This document shows, piece after piece, positions 31,622 through 40,848 of a DNA stretch of 64,000 nucleotides. Location of the stretch: positions 2,400,001 through 2,464,000 of the forward strand of contig NZ_CP106881.1 in NCBI RefSeq assembly GCF_023634805.2, read 5' to 3'. A program made the position numbers and the translations under genes. Numbering within the stretch: position 1 is the first letter of the stretch; the number at the start of each line of letters is the position of its first letter. The notes beneath the pieces are model-generated. The model did not search any database. It was not told where the DNA came from and saw only the letters and a program-made list of their open reading frames with translations. Origin of the DNA: Comamonas endophytica (GTDB lineage Bacteria; Pseudomonadota; Gammaproteobacteria; Burkholderiales; Burkholderiaceae_C).

Positions 31622-32059
31622 TCACTCGTGCGGGTGGCGATGGTGCGTGCCGCCCCCGTCCTGGCCCATCACCAGATTCAGCTGCCCATGGTGCACGCCA
31701 CGCTCGGCGATCAGCTGCTGGGCGAACTGCCGCACCTGCTGCGCCGGGCCCTTGAGCATCACGGTCTCCAGGCAGCGCGAATGGTCCAGAAGCACATGGG
31801 TGGTGGCGATCGTGAGGTGGTGGTGCGCGTGCTGCAGCCGTGCCAGGCGCTCGGACAGCTCGCGCTCGTGGTGGTCGTAGACATAGGACAGGTTGGCCAC
31901 GCAGGGCCCCATGGCCTGCGCCGCCTCGCGCTGCTGCCCCAGGTGCGTGTGCAGCAGATCGCGGATAGCCTCGGAGCGGTTGCTGTGGCCGGTGCGCGCC
32001 ATGAAGGCGTCGAACTCCTGGGCCAGGTGGTCCTGAAGGGAAATGGTGAAGCGTTGCAT
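31622..32059 (-). CDS. nikR: Nickel-responsive regulator NikR
   Basis: 145 aa. The N-terminal ribbon-helix-helix MQRFTISLQD keeps Arg3, Thr5 and a Ser for Thr7 at the DNA-reading positions of E. coli NikR. It is followed by NRSEAIRDLL and a C-terminal ACT-like metal domain. Of the nickel ligands, His76 (here His77), His87 (His88 in ATTHV) and Cys95 (Cys96 in SRCLE) are kept. His89 is replaced by Leu90. A His-rich tail (THHRHPHE) is added. It lies upstream of the receptor gene on the same strand and is divergent from the ABC permease genes. Confidence 0.92.
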   Translation of the reverse strand: MQRFTISLQDHLAQEFDAFMARTGHSNRSEAIRDLLHTHLGQQREAAQAMGPCVANLSYVYDHHERELSERLARLQHAHHHLTIATTHVLLDHSRCLETVMLKGPAQQVRQFAQQLIAERGVHHGQLNLVMGQDGGGTHHRHPHE

Positions 32060-32112
32060 GCCTGGATGCTAGCGATGTTCATGCCGCCGGGGCGCCGCGC
32101 GGGCCTTGCGAA

Positions 32113-32136
32113 AAAGCGATTTTACTTACTCGCTTT
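32113..32136. promoter_or_regulatory. Inverted repeat between nikR and the ABC permease
   Basis: AAAGCGA (32113-32119) and TCGCTTT (32130-32136) are perfect 7-bp inverted arms with a 10-bp T-rich centre, in the only AT-rich patch of the nikR/permease divergent promoter region. It does not match the NikR operator. It may bind another regulator or overlap a promoter. Confidence 0.35.
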
Positions 32137-32214
32137 CCTTCGTTGCGCGCCGCAGGGCCGCGCTCCTATGCTCGCAGGCGCATCCATGTTCCTGCCCCAT
32201 TGCACGCAAGCTCC

Positions 32215-33198
32215 ATGAATCTTCTCAAAGCCGGCCGGGTCCTGCGCCGCACCCTGTGGCAGGCCGTCCCCACGGTGATCGGCGTCGTCATCCTCAATTT
32301 CTGCCTGCTGCAGCTGGTGCCCGGCGATGCCGCCGATGTCATTGCCGCGGAATCGGGCTCGGCCACGGCCGAAAGCATGGCGCAGATACGCAGCCACTTC
32401 GGGCTCGACCTGCCGCTGCTGCAGCAGCTCGGCGCCTATCTGAGCAATCTCGCGCATTTCAGCCTCGGCAACTCGCCGCGCTACAACCTGCCGGTCACGG
32501 AGCTGATCGGCTCGCGGCTGCCCAATACCTTGCTGCTGATGCTGGCTGCGCTGGGCACGGCGCTGCTTGCGGGCGTGCTGCTGGGCAGCATCATGGCCAG
32601 CCGCGTCGGGCGCTGGTCGGACCGCGTGCTGTCGGTGCTGGCGCTGCTGCTGTATTCGACGCCGAGCTTCTGGCTCGGGCTGATGGCGGTGGTGCTGTTC
32701 TCGGTGCACCTGGGCTGGCTGCCCACGGGCGGCAGCGCCAGCATCGGCGTGCAGCTGGGCGAATGGGACAGCGTTGTCGACCGCCTGCGCCACCTGGTGC
32801 TGCCGGCGCTGTCGATGTCGGGCTTCTACATCGCGATCTTCGCGCGGCTCACGCGCGCCTCGATGCTGGAGGTCAGCCGCCAGGACTTCGTGCGCACCGC
32901 CGTGGCCAAGGGCCTGCACCCGCTGCGCGTGGGCCTGCACCATGTGCTGCGCAATGCGCTGATTCCGGTGACGACAGTGGCGGGCATGCATTTCGGCACG
33001 CTGCTGGGCGGCGCGGTCGTGGTCGAGACGGTGTTCAGCTGGCCGGGCCTGGGCCGGCTGGCCTTCGAGTCGGTGATGGCGCGGGACTACACCGTGCTGC
33101 TGGGCATCCTGCTGCTGTCCTCGCTGCTGGTGATCCTGGCCAACATGCTGGTCGATCTGCTGCATGCCTGGCTCGACCCGCGCATCCAGTTGCACTGA
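32215..33198 (+). CDS. ABC transporter permease, DppB/NikB type
   Basis: 327 aa. An N-terminal membrane segment (VPTVIGVVILNFCLLQLVPGDAAD) is followed by five more in the permease core. The ATPase-coupling loop is EVSRQDFVRTAVAKGLHPLRVGLHHVLRNALIP, the family signature of peptide/nickel permeases. Start chosen at MNLLKAGRVLRR because upstream codons have no membrane-protein character. It is the first gene of a three-gene unit with a second permease and a fused ATPase. The substrate is nickel (by proximity to nikR) or a peptide-like compound; sequence alone does not decide. Confidence 0.88.
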   Translation: MNLLKAGRVLRRTLWQAVPTVIGVVILNFCLLQLVPGDAADVIAAESGSATAESMAQIRSHFGLDLPLLQQLGAYLSNLAHFSLGNSPRYNLPVTELIGSRLPNTLLLMLAALGTALLAGVLLGSIMASRVGRWSDRVLSVLALLLYSTPSFWLGLMAVVLFSVHLGWLPTGGSASIGVQLGEWDSVVDRLRHLVLPALSMSGFYIAIFARLTRASMLEVSRQDFVRTAVAKGLHPLRVGLHHVLRNALIPVTTVAGMHFGTLLGGAVVVETVFSWPGLGRLAFESVMARDYTVLLGILLLSSLLVILANMLVDLLHAWLDPRIQLH

Positions 33199-33222
33199 GC
33201 TTCCTCTCTCATCACATACCCC

Positions 33223-34170
33223 ATGTCCACTCCCTTTCCCACCACGGGCAAGCGCCCCACGCTCCGGCCGAGCACCCTCTGGAGCCGCCTCGTGCGGCGC
33301 CTGGCGCGCCGCGCGCCGGCCCCTGCAAGCTCTGCGCGCAGCGCCGCGCTGCAGGCCTTCATGCGCAATGCGGTCGCGGTCGGCGCCGTCGCCTTGCTGC
33401 TGCTGGTGCTGGCCATGGCGCTGGCGGCGCCCTGGCTGTTTCCCGGCGACCCGCTGGACATGGTGGCGACGCCGCTGCTGTGGCCCGGGCAGGACCCGGC
33501 CTTTCCCCTGGGCAGCGATTCCATGGGGCGCGACGTGCTCGCCGGCATCGCGCATGGCGCGCGCATGTCGCTGGCGGTGGGCGTCGTCGCCGCGGTGCTG
33601 AGCCTGCTGATCGGCATCGTGGTGGGCGCCACTGCCGGGTACTTCGGCGGCCGCGTCGACGATGTGCTGGTGCGCATCACCGAGCTGTTCCAGACCATGC
33701 CGACTTTTCTTTTCGTGATCGTCGTGGTGGCCATCGGCCAGCCCTCGGTGGCGGTGATCGTGCTGGCCATCGGCCTGGCCTCCTGGCCGGTGATCGCGCG
33801 CCTGGTGCGCGCCGAGTTCCGCACGCTGCGCGAGATGGAGTTCGTGCTGGCCGCGCGCAGCCAGGGCTTCGGCCACCTGCGCATCATGCTGCAGGAGATG
33901 CTGCCGAACGCGCTGCCGCCGGTCATCGTGACGACCTCGGTGCTCGTGGCCAGCGCCATCCTGATCGAGTCGGCGCTGTCCTTCCTGGGCATGGGCGACC
34001 CGAACACCGTGAGCTGGGGCAGCATGATCGGCGAAGGGCGCGAACTGCTGCGCACCTCGTGGTACCTGTGCGCGCTGCCGGGCGCGGCCATCGTGTTGAC
34101 GGTGCTGGCGCTGAACCTGGTGGGCGAAGGCTTGAACGACGCCCTCAATCCACGCCTTCGGAACCGCTGA
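33223..34170 (+). CDS. ABC transporter permease, DppC/NikC type
   Basis: 315 aa. A Pro/Arg-rich cytoplasmic N-terminus precedes six membrane segments. The DppC-type coupling loop is REMEFVLAARSQGFGHLRIMLQEMLPNALPPVIV, and the motif GSDSMGRDVLAGIAHGARMSL is typical of the family. It starts 24 bp after the first permease gene and ends one base before the ATPase start. It pairs with the upstream permease to form the membrane channel. Confidence 0.9.
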   Translation: MSTPFPTTGKRPTLRPSTLWSRLVRRLARRAPAPASSARSAALQAFMRNAVAVGAVALLLLVLAMALAAPWLFPGDPLDMVATPLLWPGQDPAFPLGSDSMGRDVLAGIAHGARMSLAVGVVAAVLSLLIGIVVGATAGYFGGRVDDVLVRITELFQTMPTFLFVIVVVAIGQPSVAVIVLAIGLASWPVIARLVRAEFRTLREMEFVLAARSQGFGHLRIMLQEMLPNALPPVIVTTSVLVASAILIESALSFLGMGDPNTVSWGSMIGEGRELLRTSWYLCALPGAAIVLTVLALNLVGEGLNDALNPRLRNR

Positions 34171-34171
34171 A

Positions 34172-35908
<1,737 letters not shown>

Positions 35909-35950
35909 GCCTGGGCCTGAGGTGGCCACGGCGGCCCCGGCCGCCCTGGC

Positions 35951-37729
35951 TCAGGCCGCCTGCAGGCGCTGCGGATGGTGCTGCAGCCAATGGACCAGCG
36001 CCGGCTTGTCCATGGGCCGGGCAATGTGGTAGCCCTGGCCTTCCTGGTAGCCCATGGCCCGCAGCGCCTGCCAGGCGCCCGCATCCTCTATGCCCTCGGC
36101 CAGCACCGTCAGCCCGAGCTTGCGCCCCAGCTCCGCGACCATCTCGGCAATGCGTGCTCCATGCGGGTCGCCGAGCTGGCGCGTGAAGGAGCGGTCGATC
36201 TTGATGCGGTCCAGCGGCAGGCGTTCCAGGTAGCTCAAGGATGAATAGCCGGTGCCGAAGTCGTCGATGGCGATCGAGATGCCCTCGGCGCGCAGCGCGC
36301 CGAGCGTCGAGTCGAGCAGCTGGGTCGGCAGCGCCGCGACCGATTCGGTGATCTCCAGCTCCAGGTGCCGCCCCTGCAGGCCGTTGTCCGCGAGCGCGGT
36401 GCGCACCAGCGCGAAGAACCCCGGGTCCTGCAGCTGCACCGGCGAGACGTTGACCGCCATGCGCAGCGGCGCGACCCCGGTGTCCAGCAGATCGCGCATG
36501 GTGGCGCAGGCGGTGTCGAGCACCCATTGCCCCAGCGCCAGGATCAGGCCCGAGTGCTCGGCCACCGGAATGAACTGGTCCGGCGGGATGAAGCGGTCGT
36601 CTTCGGTGCGCCAGCGCAGCAGCGCCTCGAGCCCGGTCAGCTGCTGCGTGTCCAGGTTGAGCTGAGGCTGATACACCAGGAACAGCTGGCGCTTCTCGAT
36701 GGCCTCGCGCAGCTGGGACAGCAGCACCGCGCGGGCGCGTGCCTCCGTGCCCATCTGGTCGGCATACTGCAGGTGCTGTCCGCGATGGTCGCGCTTGGCG
36801 CGCTTGAGCGCAATGGTCGCGTCCTTGATCAGGTCGGCGCCGGCCTGCGGCTCCTTCGGCAGCAGCACGTAGCCGCAGGTCAGCGATACCTTGTGCGGCA
36901 CGCCATCGACCAGCAGCGGCTGGTGCACGCATTCCAGCAGGCGCCGGGGCTGCACCTGCGCCACCGAGCCCAGCACCGCGAAGGTATCCGCGCCGAGCCG
37001 CGCCAGCAGCACGCCCGCGGGCAGCGCGGCTTCCAGGCAGCGCGCGACGCGCTCGAGCAGGCGGTCGCCGAAATGGTGGCCCATCATGTCGTTGGTGGCG
37101 CTGAAATCGTCGATGTCGATCAGCGCCAGGATGTAGTCCTCCATGGCCCGGCGTTCGCCGTCGTGGATGCGCTCGATGAAGTGCGAGCGGTTGGGCAGAT
37201 CGACCAGCGGGTCGTGGTAGGCGCTGGCATGCACCGCGCACAGCTGCTTGTACGAGCGCACGGCGGTGACCACCATCGCCAGCAGCCGGTCGCGCGTGAG
37301 CTCCGCCTTGGTGCGGTAGTCGTTGATGTCGTAGCGCAGCAGCGTCTCCAGGTCGGGCACCTGCCCGGGCTGGCCCGTGCGCAGCACGATGCGCGTGTTG
37401 CGCAGGCCGGCGCTGTGGCGGATGAAGTCCACCAGCTCCAGCCCGGAGCTGGTGCGCTCCGACACCACGTCGATGAGCACCATCGCCAGGTCGTGCTCGC
37501 GCAGCAGCAGGGCGCGCGCCTCGTCGCCCGAGAAGGCATGCATGAACACCAGCGGGCGCTCGAACAGCATCTGGCCTTCCAGCGCGGCGCAGGTCGCGGC
37601 GTGGACGTCGGGGTCGTTGTCGACGATCAGCACCCGCCACTTCGGGCTGGGGTCGGGCTCGGCCGTCGGTTCTTCGGGGGCGGCGGTCGATCCGGTATCC
37701 AGCCAGCCCAGCGCGGGGCTACACCACAT
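35951..37729 (-). CDS. Response regulator with degenerate GGDEF and intact EAL domain (c-di-GMP phosphodiesterase)
   Basis: 592 aa from the ATG at 37729. A receiver-like domain (RVLIVDNDPDVHAAT, candidate phospho-Asp in LIDVV) of the DUF3369-associated type leads to a GGDEF domain whose motif is degraded to GADTF, so no synthesis is expected. The EAL domain keeps its active residues: EALLRW, AVNVSP, ITES, DDFGTGYSSL, KIDRSF and AEGIED. It should hydrolyse c-di-GMP. Its start overlaps the end of the siaD-like gene by 11 bp, so the two opposing enzymes are translationally linked. Confidence 0.85.
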   Translation of the reverse strand: MWCSPALGWLDTGSTAAPEEPTAEPDPSPKWRVLIVDNDPDVHAATCAALEGQMLFERPLVFMHAFSGDEARALLLREHDLAMVLIDVVSERTSSGLELVDFIRHSAGLRNTRIVLRTGQPGQVPDLETLLRYDINDYRTKAELTRDRLLAMVVTAVRSYKQLCAVHASAYHDPLVDLPNRSHFIERIHDGERRAMEDYILALIDIDDFSATNDMMGHHFGDRLLERVARCLEAALPAGVLLARLGADTFAVLGSVAQVQPRRLLECVHQPLLVDGVPHKVSLTCGYVLLPKEPQAGADLIKDATIALKRAKRDHRGQHLQYADQMGTEARARAVLLSQLREAIEKRQLFLVYQPQLNLDTQQLTGLEALLRWRTEDDRFIPPDQFIPVAEHSGLILALGQWVLDTACATMRDLLDTGVAPLRMAVNVSPVQLQDPGFFALVRTALADNGLQGRHLELEITESVAALPTQLLDSTLGALRAEGISIAIDDFGTGYSSLSYLERLPLDRIKIDRSFTRQLGDPHGARIAEMVAELGRKLGLTVLAEGIEDAGAWQALRAMGYQEGQGYHIARPMDKPALVHWLQHHPQRLQAA

Positions 37730-38465
37730 GCTCGAGGGTCTGCAAGGCATGGGAGGCAAGCCGGACCTGGTTGCGGCCGGCGCGCTTGGCGATGTACAGC
37801 GCCTCGTCCGCCAGGCCATAGGCGCTGTCGAAGTCGCCGCCGGCGCTTGCCCAGCAGACGCCGAAGCTGGCCGTGACGCGGCTGGCGTCAGGCAGCCCGA
37901 ACGCATGGTTTTCAATGGCGCGGCGCAGCTCCTGCGCGACGCGCTCGGAAGCGGCGCCGCTGTGCTGCGGCAGCACCACGGTGAATTCCTCGCCGCCCAC
38001 GCGGCCGACCTGGGCGGCGGCCGGCACCACGGCTTGCAGGCAAGCCACCACGCCAAGGATGACGCGGTCCCCCATGGGATGGCCGAAACTGTCGTTGATG
38101 CGCTTGAAGTGGTCGATGTCGAGAACGATCAGCGCCAGGTCCTGGTGCGCGAACTGCCGGTTCACCAGATCGATGATCGCGGCGCGGTTGAGCACGCCCG
38201 TCAGCGGATCGTGGTTGGCGCGGTGCTCGAGCTCGGCCGCCAGATCCTGCAGCCGCGCGTTGAGCCGGTTCATCTCCAGCTCGGCCTTGTCGCTGCGGCG
38301 CACCAGCCGGCGGGTCTCGCGCAGCAGCCGCTCGTAGGCGGTGATCAGGTCGCCCAGCGCCTGCTGGCCCGGGCCGGCGCAAAAGGCCGCCTTCGCGGCC
38401 AGCAGCGCCTGGGTCTCGGCATCGAAGAGATCGGGGGCGGGCCCGGCGCCGGTGCAGGTCATCAT
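37719..38465 (-). CDS. siaD: SiaD-like diguanylate cyclase
   Basis: 248 aa. An N-terminal helical region of about 85 residues, likely coiled coil (ERLLRETRRLVRRSDKAELEMN), precedes a GGDEF domain. It has DPLTGVLNRAAI, DIDHFKRINDSFGH and the active-site motif GGEEF in GRVGGEEFTVVL. The inhibitory RxxD site expected five residues before GGEEF is absent (PAAA there). Length and order after siaB and siaC match P. aeruginosa SiaD, which is activated by SiaC. The ATG overlaps the siaC stop (ATGA). Confidence 0.85.
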   Translation of the reverse strand: MMTCTGAGPAPDLFDAETQALLAAKAAFCAGPGQQALGDLITAYERLLRETRRLVRRSDKAELEMNRLNARLQDLAAELEHRANHDPLTGVLNRAAIIDLVNRQFAHQDLALIVLDIDHFKRINDSFGHPMGDRVILGVVACLQAVVPAAAQVGRVGGEEFTVVLPQHSGAASERVAQELRRAIENHAFGLPDASRVTASFGVCWASAGGDFDSAYGLADEALYIAKRAGRNQVRLASHALQTLEHVV

Positions 38466-38851
38466 GGCGCTTCGACGGCGTGGGTGGAAAAGTCGATGGC
38501 CGGGAAGTCCTCGCTCAGCTCCTGGCCGAACTCGAGGATCGTGTCGTCTTCCTCGTCGTGGTACCAGTGCAGCATGACCTGGCTGCCGCCCTCCGCGGCG
38601 TTGCTCAGCGCTTCGATGAGGTTGAACAGCATCTTCGTGCTGGAGCTGTTGAAATAGGCCAGCGCGATGTGCACCTCGAGCGTGATGCCCTGCCGCTGCG
38701 CCAGGAAGTCCTTGAGGCGCGCGATGATGTCGCCATAGAAGGCGGCGGCGTTCTCGGGGTACGACTCACCGCGCAGGCTCAGGCGCAGCGCGTCGAACTT
38801 GAAATCCACCTCGGGAGAGCTGGGCGTGGGGGCGATGTAGAGGTTTTCCAT
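38462..38851 (-). CDS. siaC: SiaC-like DUF1987 switch protein
   Basis: 129 aa, single DUF1987 domain (NLYIAPTPSSPEVDFKFDAL at the start). The phospho-acceptor region YFNSSSTKML has Thr72 where P. aeruginosa SiaC is phosphorylated by SiaB (Thr68). In that system unphosphorylated SiaC binds and activates the cyclase SiaD. The gene lies 34 bp after siaB and overlaps siaD by 4 bp, which preserves the known order and coupling. Confidence 0.88.
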   Translation of the reverse strand: MENLYIAPTPSSPEVDFKFDALRLSLRGESYPENAAAFYGDIIARLKDFLAQRQGITLEVHIALAYFNSSSTKMLFNLIEALSNAAEGGSQVMLHWYHDEEDDTILEFGQELSEDFPAIDFSTHAVEAP

Positions 38852-38885
38852 CAGTGGTATCGGTTCGTTGACGGGCGGGCCCAGC

Positions 38886-39458
38886 TCAGATGGCTGCCTT
38901 CAGATAGAAGACCGGCGCATCGCCGGATGCGTCGTCGGTGTCGAAATCGAAATCCAGCGGCTGGCGCGCGTCGCGCGCGACGGTGAGAAATCCCATGCCG
39001 GCGCCCTTGCTGCCTTCGGGGGCCTCCTCGCGCAGCGTCTGGCGGTAGGCCTGCTTGATTTCCTCCATCGTCATCTTGCGCAGCGCCTCGAGCTTCACCC
39101 GCAGTTCCTCGGCCAGCACGGCCTCGATCGGGTTGGCGCACAGCAGCAGGAAGCTGCCGTCCGCCTCGCGGCGGATGCACACCGAGCCATGGCGCAGCTC
39201 GCCGTCGTTCTGGCTTGCCGGCGTGAGCGCATCCGCCGAGTAATGGATGATGTTCTGCGCCATCTCGATGAAGGAGGAGAACAGCTTGCGCCGGGTGGGC
39301 GTGGCCACTCCGGCCACCTCGAGCTGCAGCTTCACCGCATCGGCCATCGCCGCCACGATGTGCTGCGAGAAATAGCCCACGTAGTAGAAGATCACCTGGT
39401 GCTCGCGCGCCAGATGGAAGAAGGAGCCGTATTTGTCGGCGATCATCGGGGAGGGCAT
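38886..39458 (-). CDS. siaB: SiaB-like protein kinase
   Basis: 190 aa. The sequence resembles SiaB-family kinases with a histidine-kinase-like ATPase fold: SSFIEMAQNIIHYSAD has the Glu and Asn of an N-box, and GSKGAGMGFLTVARDA resembles a G-box. In P. aeruginosa SiaB phosphorylates SiaC on Thr and so turns the cyclase off. The start MPSPMIADKYGSF is tentative; MIADKY 12 nt later is an alternative, and neither has a clear ribosome binding site. It starts 14 bp after the siaA stop. Confidence 0.78.
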   Translation of the reverse strand: MPSPMIADKYGSFFHLAREHQVIFYYVGYFSQHIVAAMADAVKLQLEVAGVATPTRRKLFSSFIEMAQNIIHYSADALTPASQNDGELRHGSVCIRREADGSFLLLCANPIEAVLAEELRVKLEALRKMTMEEIKQAYRQTLREEAPEGSKGAGMGFLTVARDARQPLDFDFDTDDASGDAPVFYLKAAI

Positions 39459-39472
39459 AGGTCGGGCCGGCG

Positions 39473-40705
39473 TCAGGTACGGAAGCAAAAGAAGGTCAGG
39501 TCGTCGCGGCGGTGGTGCTCGCCCTGCCACAGCCGCAGCGCATCGAGCAGCGCGGCATTGATCTGCGCCGGGGTGCCGTGCCTTTGCTCGAGCAGGAGCT
39601 CGCGGATGCGGCGCTTGCCCAGCGCGATGCCGCGCGGCCCGCCGATCTGGTCGATCAGGCCGTCGGTGCTGACGAACACCAGGCTGCCCGCGGGAAGCGC
39701 CACTTCCTGGTTCTGCCAGGCGTAGTCGAATTCGCTGTCCACATAGCCCACGCCCTTGCGCTGGCCGTCGAGCATTTCCACGCCCTCGGCATCCGGGCGC
39801 AGCACGAAGACCGTGAGCCGCGCGCTGGCGACGATCAGCCGGCCGGTGGCGGGCTCGAACCAGAAGCAGGCGGCATCCATGCCGTCGTCGGAGCCCGGCG
39901 TGCCGTCCTGGCCGTCCACCTGGCCCAGCATCTGCTTGATGCTGCGGTTGACATGGCCCAGCAGGCTGGCCGGGTCGCGCGGGCCGTGCTGCTCGATCGC
40001 CTGATTCAGGCTGGTCGAGGCGATCAGCGTCATGAAGGCGCCGGGCACGCCATGCCCGGTGCAGTCGGCCACGGTGGCGAACCAGCCGTCGGTGCCGGTA
40101 CAGAACTGGTAGAAATCCCCACCCACGATGTCGCGCGGCTCCCATACCAGGTGGGCATCGGGGCAGGCGCGGGCCATGGCCTCCAGCGAGCTGCGCAGCG
40201 TGGAGCGCTGGATGACGCTGGCGTATTCGATGCTGTGCATGATCTGGCGGTTGCGCGAGGCCTGGATGTCGGCCACCGCACGCATCAGCTGCAGCCCGTT
40301 GCCGACACCGGCATAGGCGCCATCGCGCGTGATGATGAAGCCATCGGAAAGGGTCTTCTCGCCGAATTCGACGGTCTTCACCGTCAGCGCGTCGATGTCG
40401 AGCGCCGAGTCGACGATCAGCGGCTCCTTGTCCATGAAGGCGATGCAGCTCTTCTTGCCGTACAGCTCCTGGCGGAACTGCTTGCTCATCTGCGACAGGA
40501 AGATGTTGCGGTTGATCAGGCCGATGGGCCTGCCGTCTTCGACCACCGGAAGGCTCACCAGATCACGGTGCTGGCTGAAGACCTCCAGGACCTTCTCGTT
40601 GTTTTCCTCCGGCGTCATGCAGGGAACCTCGAGGCACAGGTCGGCCGCGCTCGGCTGGCGAAAGCGCGGCCGGAAGTCGCTCAGGTACTCGGTGGTCTCG
40701 GACAT
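39473..40705 (-). CDS. siaA: SiaA-like PP2C (SpoIIE) phosphatase with CBS-type input domain
   Basis: 410 aa from the ATG at 40705 (a GTG at 40717 is possible). The C-terminal half is a SpoIIE-type PP2C phosphatase with PRDIVGGDFYQF, VADCTGHGVPGAFMT, STDGLIDQIGG and RRDDLTFFCF carrying the metal-binding aspartates. The N-terminal half looks like a CBS pair (LVSLPVVEDGRPIGLINRNIFLS...DGFIITRDGAYAGVG). It has no membrane segments, unlike the membrane-bound HAMP-type SiaA of Pseudomonas. It should dephosphorylate SiaC and so promote c-di-GMP synthesis. First gene of the sia operon. Confidence 0.83.
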   Translation of the reverse strand: MSETTEYLSDFRPRFRQPSAADLCLEVPCMTPEENNEKVLEVFSQHRDLVSLPVVEDGRPIGLINRNIFLSQMSKQFRQELYGKKSCIAFMDKEPLIVDSALDIDALTVKTVEFGEKTLSDGFIITRDGAYAGVGNGLQLMRAVADIQASRNRQIMHSIEYASVIQRSTLRSSLEAMARACPDAHLVWEPRDIVGGDFYQFCTGTDGWFATVADCTGHGVPGAFMTLIASTSLNQAIEQHGPRDPASLLGHVNRSIKQMLGQVDGQDGTPGSDDGMDAACFWFEPATGRLIVASARLTVFVLRPDAEGVEMLDGQRKGVGYVDSEFDYAWQNQEVALPAGSLVFVSTDGLIDQIGGPRGIALGKRRIRELLLEQRHGTPAQINAALLDALRLWQGEHHRRDDLTFFCFRT

Positions 40706-40848
40706 GGAAGAGGTCACAGAAAACGATGTGCATAAATGTTACTTTTGCCATATTTCGTTTTCATGACGCTCCATTGCATGCCGGCATCGGCACTGCCGGC
40801 GCGTGCAGGCCCGGTGCACACGGCGCCGGGCCCGCGGGTGGCAGGCGC

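Noticed and set aside
37730-38056. Longer N-terminus (109 more residues) for the EAL protein
   Set aside because: This part overlaps the cyclase gene out of frame and has no domain character. The ATG at 37729 leads directly to the receiver domain.
40808-40832. GC-rich hairpin after the binding-protein gene as a terminator
   Set aside because: GGCCCGG and CCGGGCC pair around an 11-nt loop but no T-run follows on either strand.
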